Assembly (NCBI GenBank): GCA_023139105.1
Contig: JAGLOF010000052.1
Span: 77,825-141,824, forward strand
DNA: 64,000 bases
Direction: 5' to 3'
From: a bacterium
Lineage (GTDB): Bacteria; Zhuqueibacterota; QNDG01; JAGLOF01
Shown here: piece by piece, positions 27,314 to 37,550 of the stretch
Layout of the letters: each line of letters opens with the position of its first letter
Position numbering within the stretch: the stretch's first letter is position 1
Translations under genes and position numbers: made by a program
The notes under the pieces: model-generated
What the model saw: the letters and a program-made list of their open reading frames with translations, nothing else
The model's database searches: none
What the model was told of the DNA's origin: nothing

Positions 27314-28981
27314 ATGAAAAAACTATTTAAAATTTTCAAAGATAGATGGCATTCTCCACCTGTATGGGTCTGGGGATTGACTGCATTAGCACTTATCTAC
27401 CGCATTTTCTTAATGCGTTATCGTTTTGCAGCAGCTTTTGATGAAGTTAATTATCTTAAACTTGCAGCATCAATGGTTGAGCATGGTCCGGCAGCGGCAT
27501 TTCATGCATTCTGGACACCTTTTCTGCCATGGATGACAGCTATTTTTTCCAGTGTAATTGGAAATATTGAACTTGCAGGAAGATGGGTCTCTATGCTGAG
27601 CGGGATTTTGTTAATCCCTGTTATTTATCAGTATGCACTACCTGGCTACGGACGTACAGCTTCTATCTGGGCAATAATTTTATTGGCTTTTGCTCCCGGG
27701 CTGGCCTATCTCCAGACAGGTGTATTGACTGAGGGGCTCTATACTTTTTTGACAACACTGGGTATCATAAAAGGTTGGAAAGCCTTAAAGGATGAGGATT
27801 GGAAAAAAACTGCATGTATAGGTGTGATTTTCGGAATGGCCTATTTAACACGGCCCGAGGGAATTGGTTTGATAATGGTATATGCAGGATTAATCGCATT
27901 GCTCTTGTTTGCCCGGTGGTTAAAAGAACACAGTTTTGACAGAACACTTGCAATTTCCGGTGTCAGTGCAGTCGTGGCATTTTTAGTAATTGCCGCGCCA
28001 TATCTGATTTTTCTTAAAGTTCATAGCGGTCACTGGACAATAAGTGGCAAGACAGCCAACCTTCAGGGTGAAGTTTATGCCATGACTCATAAGGCCGATG
28101 ATGTAGACATTTATCGTCTTTTATCACAGGATAATACCAGCCAGCCCATTGATCAACTCTATCATGAAGGCCGTCAGATCAGCTTAGGTGGCGATGATGA
28201 TGCGCCGGTTGTTGCCATCTCTATCCCAATATTGATCAGGAAATATCTGATAAATATTAATAAAGTATTGAAGGAAGGCATACCTTTCGCACTATCAACT
28301 GTGATAATGATACTCATGGCCCTGGGCCTGTTTGCACGTCACTGGAAATCGGGTTCACACTGGCGCGAATTTTATTTAATGAGCTTTGTAGCCTTTTTCT
28401 GGTTTATAGTGATTCCGTTTTTTCATATATCTGAGCGTTATTTCATACCTTTTCTACCCATTTGTTTTATGTGGGCCGGAAAAGGTGCAGTAATTTTATC
28501 CGATTGGGTTCTGAACAGTTTTGGGAAATTACGTCCCCGGTTGGCAGTTTTGTTACCTGGAATTATCATATTATTCGCATATATTTTACCTGGTTTCGGG
28601 AAGATAATTGTCAAAAAACCTTTTTCCGATCATTATTGGGATATCCCTGTAGAGCAGAAAGTGGCCGGCCAGTGGTTGAAAACACATCTTCAGCCCGGTG
28701 AAGGAATAATGAGCCGTTTTCATACTTGCGACATATATGCGGGTAATGTTAATCTGTCACAATCTGTAGATATTCCATTGAATGATATAGTCCGTATTCA
28801 TAAATATGCCAGATACAAACAACTGCGATATTTGATGCTGAATGAGAGATACCGTTTTGATAATCCTAATCTTGATTCTCTGTGGAATCATGAGCCGCCT
28901 TCATTTATGACAAAAATTTATGATGAGACACCGGCCCCGGGTTTAAGAACACTTATCTTCCGTTTTGAGGATATACAATGA
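27314..28981 (+). CDS. GT39-like integral-membrane glycosyltransferase
   Basis: 555 residues, polytopic. An early loop with AAFDEVNYLKLAASMVEHG gives the D-E of the PMT/ArnT family, and TRPEGIGLIMVYAG is a recurrent motif of this group. A C-terminal soluble part begins near 445. It resembles the 22173-23891 product in plan but not closely in sequence. It lies 2 nt after the RmlD-like gene and overlaps the next GT4 by 4 nt, so it belongs to the same transcript. Confidence 0.8.
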   Translation: MKKLFKIFKDRWHSPPVWVWGLTALALIYRIFLMRYRFAAAFDEVNYLKLAASMVEHGPAAAFHAFWTPFLPWMTAIFSSVIGNIELAGRWVSMLSGILLIPVIYQYALPGYGRTASIWAIILLAFAPGLAYLQTGVLTEGLYTFLTTLGIIKGWKALKDEDWKKTACIGVIFGMAYLTRPEGIGLIMVYAGLIALLLFARWLKEHSFDRTLAISGVSAVVAFLVIAAPYLIFLKVHSGHWTISGKTANLQGEVYAMTHKADDVDIYRLLSQDNTSQPIDQLYHEGRQISLGGDDDAPVVAISIPILIRKYLININKVLKEGIPFALSTVIMILMALGLFARHWKSGSHWREFYLMSFVAFFWFIVIPFFHISERYFIPFLPICFMWAGKGAVILSDWVLNSFGKLRPRLAVLLPGIIILFAYILPGFGKIIVKKPFSDHYWDIPVEQKVAGQWLKTHLQPGEGIMSRFHTCDIYAGNVNLSQSVDIPLNDIVRIHKYARYKQLRYLMLNERYRFDNPNLDSLWNHEPPSFMTKIYDETPAPGLRTLIFRFEDIQ

Positions 28982-30231
28982 AGATATTGATGATAAATAA
29001 ATTTTATTTTGTCAAGGGTGGTGTGGGAAGGTATATATCTGAATTGACTGGTCTTTTAGAGTCTCAGGGGCATACTGTAATTCCATTTGCCATGCAGCAT
29101 GAAAATAATCTTGAAACACCTTATGCAAGCTATTTTTTAGATAATATTGAGTTTGATTTAGATACGACATATCAGAAAATATTGCAGGGGCCAAAGATTA
29201 TTGGCCGTGTTCTATATTCTTTACATGCCAGAAAAAAGCTGGCCGCCTTAATAAAGGCTACTCAGCCTGATGTAGCTCATTTGCATATGATTGATCATCA
29301 GATATCGCCATCAATTTTGCATACACTTAAACAATATAAGATACCTACAATGCAGATGGTGCATCAATACAAGATGATATGTCCCTCATACCTTTTCTAT
29401 ATCGCACACAGGAATGAAATTTGTGAGCGCTGTCTTGGAGGCCGCTTTTATAATGCCACATTGCAGCGATGCCATAAACACTCGCTGCCGGCAAGTGCTC
29501 TCATCAGTGTGGAGAGTTATCTACACAAATGGTTGAAATTGTATGAATATATCAGCCTCTTCCATACGCCAAGTCAATTTATGAGGAACAAACTCATCGA
29601 AGGCGGCATTGCATCTGAAAAAATTATTGCACAGCAATCAACTGTGGATATATCTGCCTTTCCATATTATCCTCATGCTGATGATTATTATCTATACTAT
29701 GGCCGGCTCTCTCCTGAAAAGGGTGTAATGACATTATTAAAGGCACTGACAAAAATAAAATCTACATTGCCATGTTATATAATAGGTGAAGGCCCTCAAC
29801 GGGAAGAATTAGAGACGTTTGCCAAAGAAAATGGACTTTCACAGGTTCATTTTACCGGATTCAAAAGTGGCGATGATTTGAAACAGTGGGTTGGAAAGGC
29901 ACGTTTTATTGTAGTGCCGTCCGAGTGTTATGAAAATTCACCACTTGCCATATATGAGGCCTTCAGTATGGGGACACCGGTAATTGGAGCACGGACAGGT
30001 GGCATTCCGGAATTTATACCAGATGAGCGATATGGCTTAATCTATCCAAGAGGCGATTGGCACGCTCTGTCAGAGAAAATTGATTATTTTCTTGAGGATA
30101 AGACACGTACAGAGTACTGTAGGCCCTTTGTCCGTGAGCATGCAGAGAAAAATTTTGATGCTGTAGCACACTGTAGAAAAATCCTTGAATTTTACAACAT
30201 AATAATGCAGCGTTCTGCCAACGGGAATTGA
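28978..30231 (+). CDS. GT4 glycosyltransferase
   Basis: 417 residues, GT-B fold. The N-terminal GGVGRYISEL loop, HLHMIDHQIS, and the donor-site region PSECYENSPLAIYEAFSMGTPVIG (E-x7-E) are clear; YYGRLSPEKGV marks the start of the C-terminal Rossmann domain. A cysteine-rich insert (about 135-165, ICPSY ... CERCLGG ... QRCHKHS) resembles that of GT4 enzymes with a small metal or structural site, common in capsule transferases. Specificity unknown. It overlaps the upstream gene (ATGA) and ends 4 nt before the ligase. Confidence 0.87.
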   Translation: MKILMINKFYFVKGGVGRYISELTGLLESQGHTVIPFAMQHENNLETPYASYFLDNIEFDLDTTYQKILQGPKIIGRVLYSLHARKKLAALIKATQPDVAHLHMIDHQISPSILHTLKQYKIPTMQMVHQYKMICPSYLFYIAHRNEICERCLGGRFYNATLQRCHKHSLPASALISVESYLHKWLKLYEYISLFHTPSQFMRNKLIEGGIASEKIIAQQSTVDISAFPYYPHADDYYLYYGRLSPEKGVMTLLKALTKIKSTLPCYIIGEGPQREELETFAKENGLSQVHFTGFKSGDDLKQWVGKARFIVVPSECYENSPLAIYEAFSMGTPVIGARTGGIPEFIPDERYGLIYPRGDWHALSEKIDYFLEDKTRTEYCRPFVREHAEKNFDAVAHCRKILEFYNIIMQRSANGN

Positions 30232-30235
30232 ATCG

Positions 30236-31621
30236 ATGACTGATCAATATATTTATCTTGGCATTATGGCTGTTGTCATTGTATCTATTTTTATAATTGC
30301 CAAGGAACCGGTAAAGATATTATTGGGTTTGACAGTTGTCACTTCTGCCTGGCAGGGAGGCCTGTGGCTTGCATATTTTGATAATGATATGTTGTTGGCT
30401 ACAATTCTCTATGCTGTTTTTTTTGTCTATATAGGTTTCAGAGACAGGCAGCTTCCCATGCGTGGCCGCGTTGTTCCGCATATTCTAATTCCGGCTCTTC
30501 TGATTTTAATTGGTATGGTATTATCTGCACAAGGTGCAAGGAACCTCTCTGCTGCCCGTGGAGGTATATTTATAGCCTTTGAGAGGATTCTTGTTTTTTA
30601 CACAATTGCTTTTGCTGTACGTACACCAAAGGATTTGAAATATATATTTGTTGCACTAATTATCAGTGTTCTTTTTCAAAGTGTGATGGCTATTCTTCAA
30701 TTCAGGTTTATGTCTTTCAGAATAGGTGTTATTGATTCCACTCAAAGCTATCAGCAATGGCGTGGTAATGGAACTTTCTTTCATGCCAACAGCCTTGGTA
30801 TGTTCTATGTTATGATGGTTCCAATCATAATTAGATTTTTGCTCATGGTATATCGCTCAAATAAAAAGCGCATTAAATATCTACTCATTACAACGCTTAT
30901 CCTGGCTGGCGGTGGTTTATTTGCAACGCAAAATCGTGGTGGCTGGCTTGGGCTTACTGCAGGTTTGATGCTGGTATTCGGATTCGAATTAATGACGAAT
31001 AAAACCCGTATTAATAAGTCATTGCAGCGTTTGATTCCACTCGTTCTCATCATGGTAGCACTTTTTACAGTAAAATACGGTAGTCTTTTTTATGACAGGA
31101 TGTTCGGCACAGAGATAAATGATCAATACGATCAAAGACGAATGCTGCAGGATCAGGCAATCAGATTAATTCATGACTATCCTTTATTCGGTGTTGGTTA
31201 TTTTAATTACAGACGCCATATAGCGTTTGAATTTGTACATAATTTGTATCTTCTTATTGCCTCTGAATGCGGCTATTTTGGTCTGGTCGCTTTTGTGTTT
31301 TTTCTAATAGGCTGGTTTGTAGAAATCGTAAAAGGTGCTAAGTCAAAGAACCTGGTAGTACGCAATCTTAATTATGGTATTCTTTCAGGGTTTCTGGGAT
31401 TTGTAATTGCCTCAATACCAGGGCCTGATTATCAGGTCATCAGGCAGGTTGGTGATCATATCTGGCTGTTGGCAGGTATGACTGTTGCAATAAATCGTAT
31501 TGCCGTTCGTTATGATACGACTCAACTTGAAAGGACTATTCAGCGTCGCCAACTTAAAGAGCCTGAGGCAATTAAGTTGCGTCAGTATCTCAATAAACAG
31601 TGGAGCTCCATTCTTGGATAA
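30236..31621 (+). CDS. O-antigen ligase/polymerase family protein (Wzy/WaaL)
   Basis: 461 residues with about 11-12 membrane helices and the Wzy_C/O-antigen-ligase signature: GTFFHANSLGMFYVMM, then ATQNRGGWLGL (R-G-x-W/L), and a periplasmic loop with DYPLFGVGYFNYR and EFVHNLYLLIASECG (H-N loop). It either polymerises repeat units or ligates the glycan to an acceptor. It is the only such protein in the window, while there are two flippases. Confidence 0.87.
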   Translation: MTDQYIYLGIMAVVIVSIFIIAKEPVKILLGLTVVTSAWQGGLWLAYFDNDMLLATILYAVFFVYIGFRDRQLPMRGRVVPHILIPALLILIGMVLSAQGARNLSAARGGIFIAFERILVFYTIAFAVRTPKDLKYIFVALIISVLFQSVMAILQFRFMSFRIGVIDSTQSYQQWRGNGTFFHANSLGMFYVMMVPIIIRFLLMVYRSNKKRIKYLLITTLILAGGGLFATQNRGGWLGLTAGLMLVFGFELMTNKTRINKSLQRLIPLVLIMVALFTVKYGSLFYDRMFGTEINDQYDQRRMLQDQAIRLIHDYPLFGVGYFNYRRHIAFEFVHNLYLLIASECGYFGLVAFVFFLIGWFVEIVKGAKSKNLVVRNLNYGILSGFLGFVIASIPGPDYQVIRQVGDHIWLLAGMTVAINRIAVRYDTTQLERTIQRRQLKEPEAIKLRQYLNKQWSSILG

Positions 31622-31627
31622 ATATTA

Positions 31628-32371
31628 ATGCACATCCCTATTTTATTATATCACCATGTTGACAGTGATGTGGCAAGAATTTCAGATCCATATTGTGTGT
31701 CTGCACGTAGGTTCAGGTGGCAGATGGAATATCTGGCGTTGCATGGATATACTAGTATTGATCTCAACACGGCAGCGAGGATCCAATCCGGAGAACATTT
31801 CGAAGGAAAGCCTGTAATTATCACATTTGATGATGGCTACACTAATAATTATAGTATTGCTTTTCCAATTTTGCAGGAATTGGGATTGGCTGCAACAATA
31901 TTTCTCTTACCGGATTATTGCGGAAAATTCGCGCCGGAATCCGGTGATGCAATGCTCAATTGGCAGCAGATAGCAGAGATGAGCCGGTATGACGTTGATT
32001 TTCAGTCCCACGGCATGAGCCATACTACTCTTCTTGGAAAGAATCCTGCGTTGATCTACAAAGAAGCTATCGAGTCAAAAAAAATGCTCTCTGATCAGCT
32101 AGCCAAGCAGATAGATTTTTTTGCATATCCATTTGGTCAGTATGATAATGTCGTTCAATCCCAAATTCAGGCGGCAGGTTATATTGGAGCATGTGGCGGA
32201 ACACCGATGCTTGATGGCAGTTGGCCAGATGATTATGCAATTGGCAGAACAGAGATTTTTGAATCAGACAGGCATTTGCACTTCGGCTTCAAGGTCAAGC
32301 GTGGCTATGATTATCAGTTGTATTTGAGGAAATTGGGGGGGCGGGTGAAAAGGCGTTTTAGGAGTTCATGA
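31628..32371 (+). CDS. Polysaccharide deacetylase (NodB homology, CE4), copy 1
   Basis: 247 residues. ILLYHHVDSD at the start, motif 1 TFDDGY with the catalytic and metal Asp at residues 68-69, motif 2 SHGMSHT with metal His at 128 and 132, and FAYPFGQYD as motif 3. No signal peptide is visible, so it may act in the cytoplasm or be released without one. The family removes N-acetyl groups from GlcNAc-type polymers. A second CE4 gene follows 75 nt downstream. Confidence 0.88.
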   Translation: MHIPILLYHHVDSDVARISDPYCVSARRFRWQMEYLALHGYTSIDLNTAARIQSGEHFEGKPVIITFDDGYTNNYSIAFPILQELGLAATIFLLPDYCGKFAPESGDAMLNWQQIAEMSRYDVDFQSHGMSHTTLLGKNPALIYKEAIESKKMLSDQLAKQIDFFAYPFGQYDNVVQSQIQAAGYIGACGGTPMLDGSWPDDYAIGRTEIFESDRHLHFGFKVKRGYDYQLYLRKLGGRVKRRFRSS

Positions 32372-32452
32372 AAATTTTAACATTTATGCAAGGTGTTTTA
32401 TCGCCGGAGTGATAATTTTAATAGTTACACAAGTTAATGCAGGAGTATGTTT

Positions 32453-33472
32453 TTGTATTCGTTAATCTGTAAATTGATGTCTCGTATGCATCTTTTGACA
32501 TTATCATCCGGATTACTTCAAAATAAAATACCTGTTCTTATGTATCATGGAATTGCAGAACACCATAATTCCGATGATCTGTCGGAATTTCTTCATATGA
32601 ATGTTTTGCAGGATGAGTTTGCCCGGCAGATGGAGTATCTACACAAAAACTATACTGTTATAAGTCTGTCCGAAGCAGTGCAACTTATTGAAAAAAATGC
32701 AAAATTACCCCGTCGTTTAGTGGTTATCACTTTTGATGACGGATATCGTAATAATTATAAATTAGCCTGGCCAATATGCAGAGAGCTGGACCTGCCCTTT
32801 ACTATCTACGTGGCTACGGATTTTGTAGAGAAGCAATCGTTGTTGTGGGGTGACAGATTGGCACTGGCTCTTCAGTTCACTGAAAAACAGAGCATTACTT
32901 TTCTGGAAAAATGTTATTCTTTGCGCTCACACAGTGAACGCAGTAACACGCTTTGGCAGATATTGGCTTGTATGAAGGGTCTCCACGCAGATCAGGTAGA
33001 AGGCATGATCAGTGATATAGAACTGGAGCTCCGGGCCAGTCCTGATTCCGAAGCCCTGGAACGTTACAGAGCATGCAGCTGGCAAGATCTCAAGGAAATG
33101 AGTGATTCGGATCTGGTTGAAATTGGTGCGCATACAATGGGGCATAAAATTATTGCCAGGTTGAGTGATCGGGATATTAGAAAAGAGTTAATCGGTTCAA
33201 AGAAGATAATTGAAACGATGACAGGTGCACGATGCGGTCATTTTTGCTATCCGAATGGCAAGCCAGATGATTTTAATGATCAGTGCCAGCGTCTTGTCAG
33301 AGAGGCTGGTTTTGATTCAGCTTCCACTACTATTGAGGGGTTTGCCGGTGCAGGTGATAATTGCTATGCATTGAAACGGCTGGGCGTATATGGACATTAC
33401 AATTTTGAAGCATTTTTAGGAGTACTCGGCGGAATCCATACGGCGTTGACCGGGTTACGAGGGAGAGTTTAA
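32453..33472 (+). CDS. Polysaccharide deacetylase (CE4), copy 2
   Basis: About 339 residues. AGGAG at 32441-32445 is too close to the ATG at 32447 (1 nt), so the TTG at 32453 (7 nt spacing) is the better start; the difference is two residues. Motifs: LMYHGIAE, TFDDGYRNN (DD near 95-96), IGAHTMGHK (H-x3-H) and FCYPNGKPDDF. It is longer than copy 1 by an insert between motifs 1 and 2. The preceding 75-nt gap shows no terminator. It overlaps the next gene as TAATG. Confidence 0.86.
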   Translation: MYSLICKLMSRMHLLTLSSGLLQNKIPVLMYHGIAEHHNSDDLSEFLHMNVLQDEFARQMEYLHKNYTVISLSEAVQLIEKNAKLPRRLVVITFDDGYRNNYKLAWPICRELDLPFTIYVATDFVEKQSLLWGDRLALALQFTEKQSITFLEKCYSLRSHSERSNTLWQILACMKGLHADQVEGMISDIELELRASPDSEALERYRACSWQDLKEMSDSDLVEIGAHTMGHKIIARLSDRDIRKELIGSKKIIETMTGARCGHFCYPNGKPDDFNDQCQRLVREAGFDSASTTIEGFAGAGDNCYALKRLGVYGHYNFEAFLGVLGGIHTALTGLRGRV

Positions 33473-35118
33473 TGTTAAGAGTTATTAGAGATATTGATGC
33501 GCTGGAATTAATGTACGTGCAGTGGCTGGCACTTTGGGACGCAGTTCAATTATCTTCAATATATAATCATCCTGATTGGTATTTAAGTTTTATCAAAGCA
33601 AATCCGGATACATCTTTTTTTATTTTGACATATTGGGATGGTGATAGTTTACAGTTTGTCTGGCCCATGCAGCTGCAAAAAGACACTGTAACTCATTTAA
33701 CCGCACCATGGGCCGATTATGCCGGGCCAAGTATAGCAGTAGATTTTTCGGTTTCAAACTGTGTTTCAACTTGTCTGGAGTGGTTGAAAAATCAGAGATA
33801 TAACAAAATTTCTTTAGAGGAATTTCGTTCTGATGATGCTGTCCCGGCAATGCTTGCAAAAATGGCAGCTCAATACGGTTTTCATCCTGTTTTGGAAGAG
33901 GGGGTGCCATGCCCCAGAATGGACAGGAATATAGATGATGACATTCTTGTTAAAAAGTTTGTCAAATCTAAAAACCAGAAGAATGTGCTCAGAAAATTGA
34001 AAAAAAGGGGAGATATTGAGTTTGAGCATATCAAAGGTAAGGACGAGGTGCTCTCTTACTTGCCTGAGCTTTTTGGAATGCATACGGCTCGTTGGGCCGA
34101 TGTAGGTGAGACTATCTTCATGGATATTGGTGTTCGAAATTTTTATATTAATTTTATCCGGGCATTTCCTGAGGATTATATTAATTTAACTATTCTTCGT
34201 TTAAATGGGACATTGGTTGCTATTAATCTTGATTTCTGTCTTGACCATGCCCTGTTCATGTATAAACAGACTTTTGATATGGCTTTGTGGAAGGCCTCTT
34301 TAGGGCTGGTTAATGTGATCTTTACAGGCCGTGATCTGATTGAGCGTGATTTTCAATTGATGGATTTTTCAAGAGGCGGAGATGAGTGGAAGCTCAGATT
34401 AGCCAATGAAATAAGGCATAATCAAAATGTTGTACTTTTGGGTAGCCTTCAGGCCAGATTGACCTTTTCACTAATAAATTGGGCCAAGGTACATTTAATC
34501 ACTAATCCCAGGAAACGCCAGCAGGTTAAGCAATTGATAGCCAATTTTCGCTCTGGCCTAAGTAAGTATGGTCTTGCAGGACTCTTTGGGCATTTTGCTC
34601 AAAGATTTATTGATGAAAAAATTAAAAAGCGTACAATACTGCTTTTCAATATAGCCAGTTGTGAGGCGGCAGCTACAGAGCATGGGCTTGAACACAGGCT
34701 GGCCGCGGCTTCAGATCTCTTTGAATTATGTGAAATGGCCGATCCTATTGATAAAGCCGCATATGTTAAGGAGATGTATGCTCGATTGAGGCGTGGTGAT
34801 ATTTGTTTTCTGGCTTCATCCCATGGAGATATAGGCTGTGCAATATGGGTCACTTATACGGATATTCTTGTCTTTCCTGAAATAACCAGAGAATGGAAAC
34901 TTGATGAGATTACACCCTATATTTTTGATGCACGTACAGTAAAAGCACAACGCGGCAAGGGTCTATTTGTACAGACTCTTAGTGCCCTCAACGATTATCT
35001 GCTCAATAAACAAAATAGTCATGAAATTTTTATGGCCTGTTTAGATACTAACATACCGTCCAAGAGAGGTATGGAGAGAGTGGGTTATAAGCTGACAGAA
35101 GAAGTTAAACAATTGTAA
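33472..35118 (+). CDS. CelD/BcsL-type acyltransferase fused to a second GNAT-like domain
   Basis: 548 residues. About 1-340 match the CelD/BcsL (Acetyltransf_6) arrangement: an IYNHPDWYLSF start, ISLEEFRSDD, a basic KKFVKSKNQKNVLRKLKK stretch, LVAINLDFCLDHALFMYKQ and DFSRGGDEWK. These are FemAB-like double-GNAT proteins of polysaccharide loci. After a linker, about 395-548 look like a further GNAT fold, with VKAQRGKGLFVQTL (R-G-K-G, acyl-CoA loop) and a final NIPSKRGMERVGYKL motif typical of GNAT C-termini. It probably transfers acyl or aminoacyl groups to the glycan (inference). Confidence 0.75.
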   Translation: MLRVIRDIDALELMYVQWLALWDAVQLSSIYNHPDWYLSFIKANPDTSFFILTYWDGDSLQFVWPMQLQKDTVTHLTAPWADYAGPSIAVDFSVSNCVSTCLEWLKNQRYNKISLEEFRSDDAVPAMLAKMAAQYGFHPVLEEGVPCPRMDRNIDDDILVKKFVKSKNQKNVLRKLKKRGDIEFEHIKGKDEVLSYLPELFGMHTARWADVGETIFMDIGVRNFYINFIRAFPEDYINLTILRLNGTLVAINLDFCLDHALFMYKQTFDMALWKASLGLVNVIFTGRDLIERDFQLMDFSRGGDEWKLRLANEIRHNQNVVLLGSLQARLTFSLINWAKVHLITNPRKRQQVKQLIANFRSGLSKYGLAGLFGHFAQRFIDEKIKKRTILLFNIASCEAAATEHGLEHRLAAASDLFELCEMADPIDKAAYVKEMYARLRRGDICFLASSHGDIGCAIWVTYTDILVFPEITREWKLDEITPYIFDARTVKAQRGKGLFVQTLSALNDYLLNKQNSHEIFMACLDTNIPSKRGMERVGYKLTEEVKQL

Positions 35119-35143
35119 TATATCTTGATGCACGGGATTATAA

Positions 35144-36352
35144 ATGAAAATAAGTTATTTTACGACAATTAAAGATAATAATGGCGATTGCATAGGTGCT
35201 ATAAGCAAAACAATGTCTTTTGTTGAGGGGCTGCGTGCTCATGGCCATACTATATATGTTAACTGGATGGCAGGGAATCCTTTTGAAGGTGATAAGAGTC
35301 AAGGTGGAGTGACAGGTATTCAGCAGTCGGCATTTAAACAATACATAAGAAGATGGCTACACGAGCCCCGCAGACTTTTTCAGAATGTAAGTTTAATCAT
35401 CCGTCAGCGAGCCATAATCAAAGAACAGCAACCCGATGTTATTTTTGAGAGACACAATTGGAGTGGTGTCGCTTCAGTGCTATTGGCAAAATTTTATAGA
35501 AAGCCTTTAGTTGTAGAGACCGATGCGCCTATGCTCTATGAGTACTTGAACTTTTATGGAAAATCGAATGTACATCTTCCTTGTATGCCCCGAATTTTAG
35601 AAAAGCTAACATTGAATAAAGCCAATGCCATTTTTGCAATTTCATCAGTATTGAAAAAGCATTTAGTCGATACATATGCACTCCATGGAGACAAGATACA
35701 TGTGATTTCCAATGGTGCCAATCCTGAATTATTCTATCCCAGAGACCGTGATCCTCAAATTGTCAGTCGATACAATCTTGAAAATAAACTTGTTGTCGGT
35801 TGGATAGGTTCATCTATTACATGGTCAGGCTTTGAGAAATTGGTTGAAGTTGCAAGGCTTTCTCTTCTCTCAAATAAAGATATTTGTTTCATGTTTGTAG
35901 GAGGAATTTCAGAGGATGTTTTCAGGAATCAAGGGATGTGTGATGCAGATATCCGGGAGGGAGTAAAGCTGCCTGGTATGGTGCCCCATGAACAGTTGAA
36001 TGATTATCTCTCTTGTATGGATATAGTTTTGGCACCATATCCTAAGCTTGATTTTTGGTGGGCATCTTCAATGAAAGTGTTCGAGTATATGTGTGCGGCT
36101 AAACCGGTGATTACTACGGATGTAGGGCAGTTAAATGAGATAATTGAACATGGCAGGAATGGAATGCTGCTCCGGGGGCAGGATACAGCTGAACTTATGG
36201 AAAATTTAAAAATATTAATAGATGATGATGAGATGCGCAGGCGAATTGGCGCAAATGCGCGGGAGACCATCATAGATAAATACAGTTGGGAACGCCTTTC
36301 AAAGACCATGTCAGATGTTTTTAAAGATGTATTGGACTCATATTCCAATTAA
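35144..36352 (+). CDS. GT4 glycosyltransferase
   Basis: 402 residues, GT-B. The N-domain has ERHNWSGVASVLLAKF and VETDAPMLYEYL. The C-domain starts VVGWIGSSITWSGFEKL and carries PYPKLDFWWASSMKVFEYMCAAKPVI, the donor-site motif with the E of the second half (KVFEYM). Typical of capsule and exopolysaccharide transferases. It follows the acyltransferase by 25 nt and precedes another GT4 by 28 nt, all same strand. Confidence 0.86.
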   Translation: MKISYFTTIKDNNGDCIGAISKTMSFVEGLRAHGHTIYVNWMAGNPFEGDKSQGGVTGIQQSAFKQYIRRWLHEPRRLFQNVSLIIRQRAIIKEQQPDVIFERHNWSGVASVLLAKFYRKPLVVETDAPMLYEYLNFYGKSNVHLPCMPRILEKLTLNKANAIFAISSVLKKHLVDTYALHGDKIHVISNGANPELFYPRDRDPQIVSRYNLENKLVVGWIGSSITWSGFEKLVEVARLSLLSNKDICFMFVGGISEDVFRNQGMCDADIREGVKLPGMVPHEQLNDYLSCMDIVLAPYPKLDFWWASSMKVFEYMCAAKPVITTDVGQLNEIIEHGRNGMLLRGQDTAELMENLKILIDDDEMRRRIGANARETIIDKYSWERLSKTMSDVFKDVLDSYSN

Positions 36353-36380
36353 GATCAATTGAGCTACGAGGACGTATTTA

Positions 36381-37514
36381 ATGAAAAAGATGTTGTTTTT
36401 AACCGATGGCTTTGGGCGAGGCGGTGCTGAGAGTAAATTGCTTGAACTGTTGAGACATTTAGATACGGATAAATATAACATTACTGTTGCCTGCTTTGTA
36501 GATCAGGGCCTACTGAGAGATGAGTATTTTAATCTGGCTCACCGGACTATAATTATCCCCCGGGATCCTGCGAAGCGTTTTGATTTATCATTGCTGTTGA
36601 GGCTTTACAAGCATATGCGTAAAGAGCGTTATGATGTATTACAGACCATGCTTTTTTTGCCCGATATTGTAGGTAGTATCACAGGTTTTGCGGCTCGAAT
36701 CCCCCTCAGGCTAGCCTGGGAGACCGCGTCACATCATAATCCCGAATATCTTATTCCATTAAGACGAAGAATGTATCGTTTTGCTATAAAATTTATGAAT
36801 CGTATTATTACTGTATCAAGGGAGTCAAAAAAATCAATCATTTATTGGCATCCCAAGGCTGAAAACAAGTTGCAGGTTATTCACTATGGTATAGATTTGG
36901 ATATATGGCATAATCCGGCTCCGGATGAAAAAAGACTTAAAAAGATAGAATTTGGAGTGGAGAATGCTTCTGCTGTTATTGGCGTTGTTGCAAGATTTTA
37001 TGAAGTTAAAGGGCATGTCTATTTAATTGAGGCATTAAATCTTATCAAACAGAAATATCCCCGTTTGAAATGTCTTCTTATCGGTGAAGAAGGCGGGACT
37101 TTAGAGAGATGTAAGAGTCTTGTTGCATCTTATGAACTGGAATCTGTTGTTAAATTCCATGACTCAAGAGATGACATACCTGAAGTTTTGAAGATGTTTG
37201 ATATATTTGTTCTTCCTTCAATTTCTGAAGGCCTGCCCAATGTTATTCTGGAGGCCATGGCTTGCGGCGTACCTGTAGTTGCATCTAATACGGGCGGTAT
37301 TCCCGAATTAGTAGCAGATGGAGAGAGCGGTGTGTTATTCGTCCCCCAAGACCCTGCATCGCTTGCAGAATCATTACAGATCCTTTTGGATGACAGCCAG
37401 AAAAGTTCTCAGATGGGAGTAGAAGGCCGCCGCCGTGTAGAAACATTATTTTCATTGCGTCACCAAATAGATAGTTTTGAGAAACTTTATAATTGTAAGA
37501 AATGGGAACTTTGA
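36381..37514 (+). CDS. GT4 glycosyltransferase
   Basis: 377 residues. It starts MLFLTDGFGRGGAESKLLELL, the GGAE acceptor-side motif of many EPS transferases. VIGVVARFYEVKGHVYLIEAL opens the donor domain and PSISEGLPNVILEAMACGVPVV is the E-x7-E nucleotide-sugar site. A GAGG-type site lies upstream of the ATG. Last transferase of the main locus, followed by flippase copy 2. Confidence 0.88.
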   Translation: MKKMLFLTDGFGRGGAESKLLELLRHLDTDKYNITVACFVDQGLLRDEYFNLAHRTIIIPRDPAKRFDLSLLLRLYKHMRKERYDVLQTMLFLPDIVGSITGFAARIPLRLAWETASHHNPEYLIPLRRRMYRFAIKFMNRIITVSRESKKSIIYWHPKAENKLQVIHYGIDLDIWHNPAPDEKRLKKIEFGVENASAVIGVVARFYEVKGHVYLIEALNLIKQKYPRLKCLLIGEEGGTLERCKSLVASYELESVVKFHDSRDDIPEVLKMFDIFVLPSISEGLPNVILEAMACGVPVVASNTGGIPELVADGESGVLFVPQDPASLAESLQILLDDSQKSSQMGVEGRRRVETLFSLRHQIDSFEKLYNCKKWEL

Positions 37515-37550
37515 TAACTCCCCAATCATTTACTTTCCGGGAAATAGAAT

